64,000 nucleotides of DNA from Crossiella sp. SN42 (GCF_023897065.1 NZ_JAMHIV010000012.1:124001-188000), one strand, 5' to 3'. Shown: positions 22,851 through 30,788, numbered from the stretch's first letter. Program-made: numbers and translations. Notes: a model not told the origin generated them from the letters alone.

Positions 22851-24677
22851 ATGGCGAAGAGGTTGCGGGACAACGACTGGCTGCGCATCGCGGCGATGCT
22901 GTGGCGGTTGAGCCCGGTGCGGGTGAGCGCGCTGATCCTGGTCACCGTGGCGGTGTCGGTGGTGCCCGCGGTGCAGCTCCAGCTCACCGCGAGCGCGGTG
23001 CAGTCGGTGGCCGACGCGGTCACCACCGGCAGCACCGAGGGCCTCACCGGGCAGGTGTTGTTCGTGGGCCTGCTGATCGTGGCGGTCAGCGTGGCCGCGC
23101 ACCTGTCCGGGGTGTGGCACCAGTACCTGGACGCGGTGCTGCGGCTGCACCTGGCCACCGCGGTCGGTGAGCAGGTGATGTGCAAGGGCACCCGGATGGA
23201 CCTGCAGGACTACGAGAACGCCGACTCCTACGACAAGCTGCAACGGGCCTTCCAGGAGAGCAGCGGCTCCAACATCCACCAACTGTTCGCCGACACGCTT
23301 TCCACCGCCCGCGAGCTGATCACCATCGTGTCGGTCTCCGCGGTGCTGTTCTCCTGGCACCCGTGGATCGCGCTGCTGATCCTGCTGGCGCCGGTGCCCT
23401 CCGCGCTGGCGCAGATGTGGTACGGCAAGAAGATGTACGAGATCGAGTACGAGCGGGCCGCGGACCGGCGGCGGCTGTTGTACTTCCAGTACCTCACCAC
23501 CACCGACCACTCCTTCAAGGAAGTCCGGCTGTTCCAGCTCGGCGACTTCTTCATCGGCCGGTACCGGGAGCTCGTGCACCGCTTCCTCAAGGTGGACCGC
23601 TCGATCAACCGCAGGCAGTCGGTCGCCTTCGGGCTGCTCGGCCTGATCAGCGTGCTGGCCTCCGGCGCGGCGCTGATCTACGCGATGCTGACCACCATGG
23701 GCTCCGGCCAGATCGGCCAGCTGGCAGGCTACCTCCAGGCCATCGGCGTGGTGCAGGCCTCCGGGCAGGCGCTGCTGGTCGGGCTGGCGATGCTGTTCCA
23801 GAACAAGCTGTTCGTCAGCAACCTGTTCGAGCTCTTCGACCTGCCGGAGCGGCAGATCGGCGGTGGCAGCAGGCCCTTCCCCGCGCGGCTGAGCCGGGGC
23901 ATCGAGTTCCGCGAGGTCAGCTTCACCTACCCCGGCACCAGCGAACGCGTGCTGGACCGGGTCAGCTTCACCATGCCCGCGGGCGAGTGCGTGGCGCTGG
24001 TGGGGCAGAACGGCGCGGGCAAGACCACCCTGGTGAAGCTGCTGACCCGGCTCTACGAACCCACCGCCGGGCAGATCCTCATCGACGGGGTGCCGATCCA
24101 GGAGTACGACCTGGATGACCTGCGCCGCAACATGGGCGTCATCTTCCAGGACTACATCCGCTACGAGATGAGCGTGCGGCACAACATCGGTTTTGGCGCG
24201 GTGGAACACCTCCAGGACACCGACCGGGTCCGCAAGGCCGCCATCGCCAGCGGCGCGGACACCGTGGTCGAGGGGCTCGGCGGCGGCTACGACGCCATGC
24301 TGGGCCGCCACTTCGCCGAGGGCAGCCAGCTCTCCGGCGGGCAGTGGCAGAAGGTCGCGCTGGCCAGGGCGTTCATGCGGGGCGCGCCGGTGGTGGTGCT
24401 GGACGAGCCGACCGCGGCCATCGACGCCGAGGCCGAGGCGGAGATCTTCGGCCGGTTCCGCACCATCGCGCGCACCTCGACCAGCCTGCTGGTGGCGCAC
24501 CGCTTCTCCACCGTCCGGATCGCCGACCGGATCATCGTGATCGAGGGCGGCAGGCTGATCGAGCAGGGCACGCACGCGGAGCTGATGCGCCGGGACGGGC
24601 ACTACGCCTACCTGTTCAACCTGCAGGCCGCCGGGTACCAGCCGGAGCCGGACGCCGAGGCGGTCGGCCCGGCATGA
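22851..24677 (+). CDS. lanT: ABC transporter, fused membrane and ATPase domains (LanT-like, no protease domain)
   Basis: A 608-residue half-transporter: membrane domain (about 1-330), then ATPase with VGQNGAGKTTLVKLL, VIFQDY, LSGGQWQKVALARAF, VVVLDEPTAAID and VAHRFST. There is no N-terminal C39 peptidase domain, so it cannot cut the leader. It probably dimerises in the cytoplasmic membrane and exports the modified peptide. ATG 22851 follows GAGGGG. It overlaps the next gene by four bases. Some similar actinomycete ABC proteins act in immunity, which is an alternative. Confidence 0.88.
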   Translation: MAKRLRDNDWLRIAAMLWRLSPVRVSALILVTVAVSVVPAVQLQLTASAVQSVADAVTTGSTEGLTGQVLFVGLLIVAVSVAAHLSGVWHQYLDAVLRLHLATAVGEQVMCKGTRMDLQDYENADSYDKLQRAFQESSGSNIHQLFADTLSTARELITIVSVSAVLFSWHPWIALLILLAPVPSALAQMWYGKKMYEIEYERAADRRRLLYFQYLTTTDHSFKEVRLFQLGDFFIGRYRELVHRFLKVDRSINRRQSVAFGLLGLISVLASGAALIYAMLTTMGSGQIGQLAGYLQAIGVVQASGQALLVGLAMLFQNKLFVSNLFELFDLPERQIGGGSRPFPARLSRGIEFREVSFTYPGTSERVLDRVSFTMPAGECVALVGQNGAGKTTLVKLLTRLYEPTAGQILIDGVPIQEYDLDDLRRNMGVIFQDYIRYEMSVRHNIGFGAVEHLQDTDRVRKAAIASGADTVVEGLGGGYDAMLGRHFAEGSQLSGGQWQKVALARAFMRGAPVVVLDEPTAAIDAEAEAEIFGRFRTIARTSTSLLVAHRFSTVRIADRIIVIEGGRLIEQGTHAELMRRDGHYAYLFNLQAAGYQPEPDAEAVGPA

Positions 24678-25633
24678 AGGTCTCGCTGATGGTGCCGGTG
24701 ATGCCGCACGAGCCCGAGCACCTGCCCGCCTATGCCGAGCTGGTCAGGGACCGCGGGGCGCACCGGCTGTGGCAGGGCCAGTCGCTGGCGCTGGAGACCT
24801 TCCAGGGCTTCGCCTACCTGGCCGGGCGCGGGCTGCGGGTGCCGGTGGGCACCAGCGTCACCCTCACCGCGCTGCGGCATCCCTACGAGGCGGCGTTACA
24901 GGCCCGGTCGCTGGCCAGGCTCACCGGGCACGACCTGGTGCTGGGCCTGGGCACCGGCACGCCGGAGCTGGTGGCCTCGCTGCGCGGGCGGCCCTACGGC
25001 AGTCCGCTGACCGCGGCCCGCGACCAGCTCACCATCCTGCGCGGCCTGCTGGACGGCAAACCCGTGCAGCACGAGGGCCGCTACGACACCATGCTGGGCG
25101 GGCTGCCCGAGTTCGCGCATCCCGCTGTCTCCCTTGGCCTCGGCGTGCTGCGACCCGGCATGGCCAGGGTGGCCGGGGAGCTGGCCGAGGTCGCGATCAC
25201 CTGGCTCACCCCGCCGTGCTACCTGCGCGAGGTGCTGCTGCCGGAACTGCGCGCCGCGGCCGGGGCGGCGGGCAGGCCGGTGCCGAGGGTGGTGACGGTG
25301 GTGCAGGTCGCGGTGGCCCGGCCCGGCCGCGATCCGCACCTGCTCGCGCTGAACGGCTCGCGCGAGCACCTGGCCGCGCCGCACTACACCGACATGCTGC
25401 GGCGGGCCGGGCTGCGCGTGCACCCGGCGCAGGTCGCGCTGAGCGCCCGCGCGCTGGTGCGCGCCGGGGTCTTCCTGACCGGCACGGTCGCCGAGATCGC
25501 CGAGGGACTGGCGGAGTACCGGGCGGCCGGGGTGGACGAGGTGGTGCTCAACACCGCGGGGGTGCACCTGACCGAAGGCCGCGCCGCCGCCCTGGACGAC
25601 CTCGCCGAACTGCTGGCCGCCCGGCCCGGCTGA
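24674..25633 (+). CDS. Luciferase-like flavin/F420-dependent enzyme, possible LanJ_C-type reductase
   Basis: A 319-residue TIM-barrel protein of the luciferase-like monooxygenase superfamily (ALRHPYEAALQARSLARLTG, LVLGLGTGTPE, YGSPLTAARDQLTILRGLLDG, AGVDEVVLN). Its ATG overlaps the transporter stop, so it belongs to the lan operon. In lexapeptide biosynthesis a member of this superfamily (LxmJ, LanJ_C type) uses reduced F420 to reduce dehydroalanine to D-alanine. That role is attractive here because the precursor has more Ser/Thr than Cys. A monooxygenase acting on the peptide is the alternative. Confidence 0.8.
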   Translation: MKVSLMVPVMPHEPEHLPAYAELVRDRGAHRLWQGQSLALETFQGFAYLAGRGLRVPVGTSVTLTALRHPYEAALQARSLARLTGHDLVLGLGTGTPELVASLRGRPYGSPLTAARDQLTILRGLLDGKPVQHEGRYDTMLGGLPEFAHPAVSLGLGVLRPGMARVAGELAEVAITWLTPPCYLREVLLPELRAAAGAAGRPVPRVVTVVQVAVARPGRDPHLLALNGSREHLAAPHYTDMLRRAGLRVHPAQVALSARALVRAGVFLTGTVAEIAEGLAEYRAAGVDEVVLNTAGVHLTEGRAAALDDLAELLAARPG

Positions 25634-25642
25634 GCGCTCCGG

Positions 25643-26101
25643 CTACAGGTCCTTCGAGCTCAGCGGCTGGCCGGCCGCGTACTCGGCCAGGCCGTCGGCC
25701 ATCCGCTGCATGGTCTGGCTCATCACCCGCCGCATCATCCACCGCAGGCCCCACCGCGCGGTGTAGGTGCCGTGCCAGGTGATGATGGTGCCGCCGCCGG
25801 GGGCCAGGGAGAGGTCGATGACCGCGCGGTAGTCGCGCAGGACCCAGTTGAAGGCGTCCTGGTAGGTCAGCTGCTTCTCCTCGGTCAGCCCGGTGATGCG
25901 TTCGCCGGTCACCGTCCGCCCGGTGCGGAAGGCGCGGACCGCGCCGACCGGGTCCCTGCCGTTGCGGTCGAGACCGCTGGAGCGTTCCGGCACCAGACTG
26001 TCCACAGTGGACCATGCTGGCCAGCTGCGGGCGTCCAGCAGCAGTCGCCAGACCACGGCCGGGGGTGCGGGGGTGGTGGCGGTCGCGTGGTATTTCTGCA
26101 C
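25643..26101 (-). CDS. SRPBCC-family protein
   Basis: A 152-residue START/Bet v1-like protein (N-terminal MQKYHATATTPAPPAVVWRLLLDARSWPAW and C-terminal WHGTYTARWGLRWMMRRVM are typical). Such proteins bind small hydrophobic ligands or act as cyclases; no specific function can be given. It lies 58 bases downstream of the AraC-type regulator on the same strand, so the pair may be co-transcribed. It converges on the lan operon but is unlikely to belong to it. Confidence 0.8.
   Translation of the reverse strand: MQKYHATATTPAPPAVVWRLLLDARSWPAWSTVDSLVPERSSGLDRNGRDPVGAVRAFRTGRTVTGERITGLTEEKQLTYQDAFNWVLRDYRAVIDLSLAPGGGTIITWHGTYTARWGLRWMMRRVMSQTMQRMADGLAEYAAGQPLSSKDL
26000..26012. repeat. 13-base palindromic word GTCCACAGTGGAC (copy 3)
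   Basis: Exact copy inside the SRPBCC gene. Confidence 0.6.
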
Positions 26102-26159
26102 GGCTCGAAACTAGGTCGGGCCCGGTCCGCAGGACATGCGGCGGATTGCGCGGTATCGG

Positions 26160-27038
26160 TCAGATCTTGCGGTACACCGAGGGCCGGAGGCCGACCTGGC
26201 CGAGGAAGGCCGCGGACAGCGCGCCGGGGCTGGCGAAGCCGCAGCGTTCGGCGATCTGGTCGATGGTCAGGCTGGTGCCGGTGAGCAGTCGCTGGGCCTG
26301 CTCGATCCGCAGCCGGGTCAGGTGCCGGTGCGGGGTCTCGCCGGTCGCCTCCCGGAACACCCGGATGAAGTGGAAGACGCTCAGGTGCACCTGGGCGGCG
26401 ATGTCGGCCACCCGCAGCGGCTCGGCCAGCCGGTCCCGCATGATCGCCGCGGCCGCGCGGACCGCGGCGTGCTCGGGGCCGGGCCGGCGCGGCCGACGGC
26501 CCTGGGTGAGCAGGTGGGTGACCAGGAAGGCCGCGGCGGACTCGGCGTAGAGGTCGTTGGCCTCCTGGGCCGCGGGCAGGGCGCGGACCAGGTGCTCGAC
26601 CAGCGGGTCGCCCGCGGTCAGCGCGGCCGAGAACGCCTCGAAGTCCGGTTCCGCGCCGCCGAGCTGAGCGGCGACGCGGCGCACGGTCGCGGACGGGATG
26701 TGCACCTGGACGGTGCGCATCGCCGACCTGGAGCGATAGCTGCGCACACTGGACAGGCCGGGGACCATCAGCTCCAGGCTGCCCGGCAGCCAGCGGCGGC
26801 GGACCGGCTTGCCGTCGGCGCGCACCTGGAGGTCCACGTCCCCGGCCACGCACAGCACCAGGTGCAGGTCGGCCACGCCGGGCAGCGGCAGGCACTCGGC
26901 CTCGGGGGCGTGCTCGAAGCTCTGCACGAGCATCGACCGCCAGCCCGCATCGCCCCAGCTGCAGTACTCGCGACGGACGGACTTCGGCGAGCCGGGGTTC
27001 GCATACGGCGCCAGGTCGAAGTCGGCCGAGTCGAACAC
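26160..27038 (-). CDS. AraC-family transcription regulator
   Basis: About 292 residues from GTG 27038 (the frame is open to a GTG at 27104; neither has a strong ribosome site). The N-terminal part is a cupin-like sensing domain of the AraC-binding-domain type. The C-terminal about 100 residues carry two helix-turn-helices: LRVADIAAQVHLSVFHFIRVFREATGETP and TIDQIAERCGFASPGALSAAF, ending GLRPSVYRKI. It probably controls itself and the SRPBCC gene downstream. It diverges from tspO, sharing a short intergenic region. Confidence 0.87.
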   Translation of the reverse strand: MFDSADFDLAPYANPGSPKSVRREYCSWGDAGWRSMLVQSFEHAPEAECLPLPGVADLHLVLCVAGDVDLQVRADGKPVRRRWLPGSLELMVPGLSSVRSYRSRSAMRTVQVHIPSATVRRVAAQLGGAEPDFEAFSAALTAGDPLVEHLVRALPAAQEANDLYAESAAAFLVTHLLTQGRRPRRPGPEHAAVRAAAAIMRDRLAEPLRVADIAAQVHLSVFHFIRVFREATGETPHRHLTRLRIEQAQRLLTGTSLTIDQIAERCGFASPGALSAAFLGQVGLRPSVYRKI

Positions 27039-27083
27039 CCCGCCCAGTCTAGAGATCGTGCCGCACGGCGGCCGGTCTTCCGG

Positions 27084-27131
27084 TTGTCCACTTCCTGCCG
27101 CCACCCTAGAATCGATTCACATTCGATTCAG
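27084..27131 (+). promoter_or_regulatory. tspO promoter with 11-base direct repeat
   Basis: A TTGTCC (27084-27089), 17 bases, TAGAAT (27107-27112) promoter is followed by two 11-base units AATCGATTCAC (27110-27120) and ATTCGATTCAG (27121-27131), identical at nine positions. The units overlap the -10 and the transcript start, a repressing position. CarH/LitR-type regulators bind direct repeats of about 11 bases, and such a regulator is encoded at 29463. Confidence 0.5.
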
Positions 27132-27143
27132 CCCGGAGGAACC

Positions 27144-27635
27144 ATGGCCACTGCCACCCACCCGACCGTGCCCCGCCAGCTCGGCGCGGGCGCGGTCTTC
27201 GCCGTCTCGGTCGTGCTCGCCGCCGGGCTGGGCGCGCTGGCCGGCACAAGCACCTCGGCCGACTACCTGGCCCTGCGCCAGCCGTCCTGGGCCCCGCCGT
27301 CCTGGCTGTTCGGTCCGGTGTGGACGGTGCTCTACGCGATGATCGCGATCTCCGGCTGGCTGCTCTGGCGGCACACCAGTGGACCGGCGACCCGCTCCGC
27401 CCTCGCGGCCTACGGCGTGCAGCTGGCGCTCAACGCGGCCTGGACCCCGATCTTCTTCGGCGCGCGGCTGTACGGCCTGGCCTTCGCCGAGCTGGTGCTG
27501 ATGTGGGTGGCCATCGGCGTGACGGTGTGGCGCTTCTTCCCGCTGCACCGGACCGCGGCGGTGCTGCTGCTGCCGTACTGGGCCTGGGTGAGCTTCGCCG
27601 GGGCGCTGAACTTCGCCATCTGGCGACTGAACTGA
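27144..27635 (+). CDS. tspO: TspO/MBR-family membrane protein
   Basis: A 163-residue protein with five hydrophobic helices; ATG 27144 behind CCGGAGGA. The family motif QPSWAPPSWLFGPVWTVLYAMI and the WTPIFFG and PYWAWVSFAGALNFAIWRLN segments are clear. TspO proteins bind tetrapyrroles and are often tied to light, oxygen and carotenoid or porphyrin metabolism. It is followed by an SDR-type gene, a whiB gene and a MerR-B12-type regulator, a grouping that fits a light- or B12-responsive locus. Confidence 0.93.
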   Translation: MATATHPTVPRQLGAGAVFAVSVVLAAGLGALAGTSTSADYLALRQPSWAPPSWLFGPVWTVLYAMIAISGWLLWRHTSGPATRSALAAYGVQLALNAAWTPIFFGARLYGLAFAELVLMWVAIGVTVWRFFPLHRTAAVLLLPYWAWVSFAGALNFAIWRLN

Positions 27636-27648
27636 GCCGGTGAGAAGC

Positions 27649-29103
27649 ATGCGTTGTGTCGTCTTCGGCGCCACCGGCTACCTCGGCGGCAGGCTGGTGC
27701 CCGAGCTGCTGCGCGCCGGGCACCAGGTGCGGGCGGTGGCCCGCGACCCCGGCAAGCTGGCCGAGGTGCCCTGGCGGGACTCGGCGGAGATCGTGCCGGG
27801 CGACGTCCTCGATCCGGGCTCGGTCGATGAGGCCATGCGGGGCCAGGAGGTCGTCTACTACCTGGTGCACTCGCTGAACCGCCGCGACTTCGTGGCCCTG
27901 GACCGCGAAGCCGCCCGCACGGTCGCGCGCGCCGCCGCCGAGGCGGGGGTGCGCCGGATCGTCTACCTGGGCGGGATCACCCCAGCCGGGGAACGGCTGT
28001 CGCCGCACCTGGCCTCGCGGGCGGAGGTCGGGGAGATCCTGCTCGCCTCCGGGGTGCCCACCGCGGTGCTGCGCGCGGCGATCATCCTGGGCTCCGGCTC
28101 GGCCAGCTTCGAGATGCTGCGCCACCTCACCGAACGGCTGCCCGCCATGGTCACCCCGCGCTGGGTGCGCAACCGGATCCAGCCGATCGCGGTCCGCGAC
28201 GTGCTGCACTACCTGGTGCGCGCCGCGGAGCTGCCGCCGGAGGTGAGCCGGGGCTTCGACATCGCGGGCCCGGACGTGCTCACCTACCTGGCGATGATGC
28301 GCCGGTACGCGGTGGTGGCCCGGCTGCCGCGCCGGGTCGTGCTGCCGGTGCCGGTGCTCACCCCGTGGCTGTCCGCGCAGTGGGTGAACCTGGTGACGCC
28401 GGTGCCCAACAGCATCGCGGTGCCGCTGATCGAGTCGCTGGTGCACGAGGTCGTCCAGCAGGACAAGGACATCGCCGCGCACATCCCCGATCCCCCCGGC
28501 GGTCTGACCCGCTACGAGCGGGCCATCGAGCTGGCGCTGGCCCGGATCAGGGACGCCGACGTGCCGACCCGCTGGTCGGACGCGGGCGACCCGGCCGACC
28601 CGCTGCCCACCGATCCGGAGTGGTCCGGCGGCACCCGTTACCTGGACGTCCGCGAACGGCACACCCCCGCCGAGGCGGAGACGGTGTGGCGGGTGATCGA
28701 GGCCATCGGCGGCGAGCACGGCTGGTACTCCTTCCCGCTGGCCTGGTCGGTGCGCGGCTGGATCGACCGCCTGGCCGGTGGCGCCGGCCTGCGCAGGGGC
28801 CGCCGCGACCCGCGCCGCCTGCGTGCCGGCGAGGCCCTGGACTGGTGGCGGGTGGAGCACCTGGAGCGCCCGCGCCTGCTGCGGCTGCGCGCGGAGCTGC
28901 GGGTGCCCGGCCGGGCCTGGCTGGAACTGTCGGTGACCCCGGCGGACTCCGGCGGCTCGGTGTACCGGCAGCGGGCGATCTTCGAACCGCACGGCCTCGC
29001 CGGGCACCTGTACTGGAAGTCGGTCGCGCCCTTCCACGCGGTGGTCTTCGGCGGCATGGCCCGCAACATCACCGGCACGGCCGAGCGCCGCCCTTCGAGT
29101 TGA
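27649..29103 (+). CDS. NAD(P)-binding SDR-like protein with C-terminal DUF2867 domain
   Basis: About 484 residues from ATG 27649 (GTG 27640 is an alternative). The N-terminal NmrA/SDR-like Rossmann domain begins VVFGATGYLGGRLVPELL and contains VYYLVHSLNRRDF and RRIVYLGGI. The C-terminal about 150 residues (ERHTPAEAETVWRVIEAIGG, WYSFPLAWSVRGWIDRLAGG, WKSVAPFHAVVFGGMARNI) match the DUF2867 module often fused to it. The reaction is unknown. Proteins of this architecture commonly lie beside LitR-type regulators and photolyase or carotenoid genes in actinomycetes. It is separated from tspO by 13 bases. Confidence 0.8.
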   Translation: MRCVVFGATGYLGGRLVPELLRAGHQVRAVARDPGKLAEVPWRDSAEIVPGDVLDPGSVDEAMRGQEVVYYLVHSLNRRDFVALDREAARTVARAAAEAGVRRIVYLGGITPAGERLSPHLASRAEVGEILLASGVPTAVLRAAIILGSGSASFEMLRHLTERLPAMVTPRWVRNRIQPIAVRDVLHYLVRAAELPPEVSRGFDIAGPDVLTYLAMMRRYAVVARLPRRVVLPVPVLTPWLSAQWVNLVTPVPNSIAVPLIESLVHEVVQQDKDIAAHIPDPPGGLTRYERAIELALARIRDADVPTRWSDAGDPADPLPTDPEWSGGTRYLDVRERHTPAEAETVWRVIEAIGGEHGWYSFPLAWSVRGWIDRLAGGAGLRRGRRDPRRLRAGEALDWWRVEHLERPRLLRLRAELRVPGRAWLELSVTPADSGGSVYRQRAIFEPHGLAGHLYWKSVAPFHAVVFGGMARNITGTAERRPSS

Positions 29104-29128
29104 ATCGGTTGCGGATCGGTTCTAGGGT
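29100..29128 (+). promoter_or_regulatory. whiB promoter with 11-base direct repeat between -35 and -10
   Basis: TTGAAT (29100-29105), 17 bases, TAGGGT (29123-29128). Two 11-base units GAATCGGTTGC (29102-29112) and GGATCGGTTCT (29113-29123) fill the spacer. The arrangement parallels the tspO promoter and suggests repression by the nearby MerR-B12 regulator. Confidence 0.5.
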
Positions 29129-29162
29129 GGGGCCGGAACCCTCAGCCAGGAAGGAGCCGGTG

Positions 29163-29447
29163 ATGTCCGAACTGAGCCGATTGCCCAAACCGGTCGCCGA
29201 GGAGTGGGACTGGCAGTTGCGCGCCGCCTGCCGCGGCCGTGACGCGGCGCTGTTCTTCCACCCGTTCAACGCCCGCGGCGTCAGCCGAACGGCCCGCGAG
29301 CAGGCGGCCAAGGCCGTCTGCGCCGCCTGCCCGGTGGTGCCGGAGTGCAGGCGGCACGCGCTGGAGACCGAGGAGGTGTTCGGGGTCTGGGGCGGCCTTG
29401 GAGAGAATGAGCTGCGCGAGCTGATCACCCAGCAGCGGCGAAGATGA
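29163..29447 (+). CDS. WhiB-family iron-sulfur transcription factor
   Basis: A 94-residue Wbl protein. Four cluster-binding cysteines are at 23 (AACRG), 53 and 56 (VCAAC) and 62 (ECRR), followed by the family motif FGVWGGLGENEL that contacts the sigma factor, and a basic tail QQRRR. ATG 29163 follows AAGGAG. It probably acts with the principal sigma factor at selected promoters. The next gene starts 16 bases later, so it is likely co-transcribed with the MerR-type regulator. Which Wbl subclass it belongs to cannot be settled by eye. Confidence 0.93.
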   Translation: MSELSRLPKPVAEEWDWQLRAACRGRDAALFFHPFNARGVSRTAREQAAKAVCAACPVVPECRRHALETEEVFGVWGGLGENELRELITQQRRR

Positions 29448-29462
29448 GGGGAGCGTCCCGGC

Positions 29463-30368
29463 ATGGTCGGACCTGGGGAGAAGCCGTCCTCGGGTGAGTG
29501 GACGCCGAAAGCGGTGGCCCAGCGACTGGGCGTCTCCGCGATCACCCTGCGCACCTGGGAACGCCGCTACGGCCTGGGCCCCGGCGCGCACCAGCCGGGC
29601 AAGCACCGCCGCTACACCGAGGAGGACGTGCGCAGGCTCCGCCGCATGGTCGAGCTGACCGGCCAGGGCATGGCCGCGGCCGCGGCGGCGGCCACCGCGC
29701 TCGCCGAGCCGGACCCAGCGGCCGGGCCGGTGTTCCCCGCGCCGCCCGAGCTGACCACCGAGTCGGCCGTGCGCGGACTGCACGCGGCCGCACTGCGCAT
29801 GGACGCGCCCGCGCTGCGCCACCTCACCCGCACCGCGATCGCCGAGTTCGGCGTGATCGCGGCCTGGGAACGGGTGTGCACGCCGGTGCTGGTCGAGCTC
29901 GGCCAGCGGGTGGCCGAGTCCGGCAGCGGCGTGGAGATCGAGCACGTGATCAGCGACAGCATCGAGCACGTCCTGCGCGAGCTCACCCACCTCCCCGAAC
30001 AGGGCACGCTGTGCGCCCTGCTCTCCGCCGCCCCCGACGAACACCACACCCTGCCCCTGGACGCCCTCGCCGCCGCACTGGCCGGCCTGCGCCGCAGCTC
30101 CCGCATGCTCGGCGCCCGGGTGCCCCCGGCCGCGCTGCTGGGCGCGGTACGGCGGTTACGTCCACTGGTGACCGTGGTGTGGTCGCACCAGCCGACGACC
30201 GCGCTGGCCACCCCGGTGCGGGAGCTGACCGAGGACCGGCAGACGGTGCTAGTGCTGGCGGGTCCCGGGTGGGCGGAGGTCGAGATCCCGGAGCACGCGC
30301 GGCGGGTGCACGACCTGCGCGGGGCGGTGCGGTTCATCGACGAGGCGGCGAGCAGGCGCTGGGGCTGA
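29463..30368 (+). CDS. MerR-family regulator with B12-binding-like domain (LitR/CarH type)
   Basis: A 301-residue protein. The N-terminal MerR helix-turn-helix reads WTPKAVAQRLGVSAITLRTWERRYGL and HRRYTEEDVRRLRRM. The middle has the four-helix-bundle form (AAWERVCTPVLVELGQRVAESGSGVEIEHVISD) of cobalamin photoreceptors, keeping the EH pair, but the Trx of CarH's W-x9-EH is Val here. The C-terminal domain has SAAPDEHHTLPLDALAAAL, in place of the DxHxxG cobalamin-ligand motif, with the His kept and Gly changed. It probably represses tspO/whiB promoters in response to B12 or light, though the altered residues leave sensing uncertain. Confidence 0.8.
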   Translation: MVGPGEKPSSGEWTPKAVAQRLGVSAITLRTWERRYGLGPGAHQPGKHRRYTEEDVRRLRRMVELTGQGMAAAAAAATALAEPDPAAGPVFPAPPELTTESAVRGLHAAALRMDAPALRHLTRTAIAEFGVIAAWERVCTPVLVELGQRVAESGSGVEIEHVISDSIEHVLRELTHLPEQGTLCALLSAAPDEHHTLPLDALAAALAGLRRSSRMLGARVPPAALLGAVRRLRPLVTVVWSHQPTTALATPVRELTEDRQTVLVLAGPGWAEVEIPEHARRVHDLRGAVRFIDEAASRRWG

Positions 30369-30730
30369 GGCGGTCGGTCGCGGCCCTGCTGCTCTCGCAG
30401 GGAGTCAGTGCGGCCTCGACCGAGACTGAACCGGGCTCGGACGGTGCCGCAGCCCGCTGCTCCATTGGTTACAACTGCACGTGGTCCGGCCGCAACTACG
30501 CCGGCAATCCGGGCGTTTGGCGGAACGTCCGTCCTGGATGCACCGGATTCGACGCAGCGTATCTGCCGCGGTCCTACTCCTTCTTCGGCGGCGAGGAGGG
30601 CTACTTCTACGCCGGCCACAACTGCACCGGCCGATCGCGTCCGGCGCGACGGAACACCGAGTCCGGTGACATCGGTTTCACCGCGTACAGCTTCTTGTCG
30701 GCCTGCATCGTCTGCCGGTCCGCTCGCTGA
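30365..30730 (+). CDS. Small secreted Cys-rich protein, peptidase-inhibitor I36-like, start unclear
   Basis: A reading frame to 30730 encodes a hydrophobic stretch (SVAALLLSQGVSAAS) that looks like the end of a signal peptide, then a domain with RCSIGYNCTWSGRNYAGNPG, a GCTGF, GHNCTG and SACIVC. The spacing of Cys, Trp and Gly recalls secreted I36-type inhibitor or lactococcin-972-like actinomycete proteins. No ATG, GTG or TTG precedes the signal-like segment closely; the first frame codon here is CTG 30365, and the next upstream GTG (30269) lies deep in the MerR gene. It may be a 5'-truncated pseudogene or use a rare start. Confidence 0.45.
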   Translation: MRRSVAALLLSQGVSAASTETEPGSDGAAARCSIGYNCTWSGRNYAGNPGVWRNVRPGCTGFDAAYLPRSYSFFGGEEGYFYAGHNCTGRSRPARRNTESGDIGFTAYSFLSACIVCRSAR

Positions 30731-30788
30731 CGGCAACCGCGGCACGCGGTCGGCCTCGCCGCCCACGACGCCGACCGCGTGCCGGGTG

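Noticed and set aside
19664-23191. A 1175-codon minus-strand open frame opposite lanB
   Set aside because: Same GC-bias shadow; its translation has no domain and lanB is unmistakable.
25643-26101. SRPBCC protein as a lanthipeptide tailoring enzyme
   Set aside because: It is on the opposite strand, converges on the lan operon and pairs with an AraC regulator instead.
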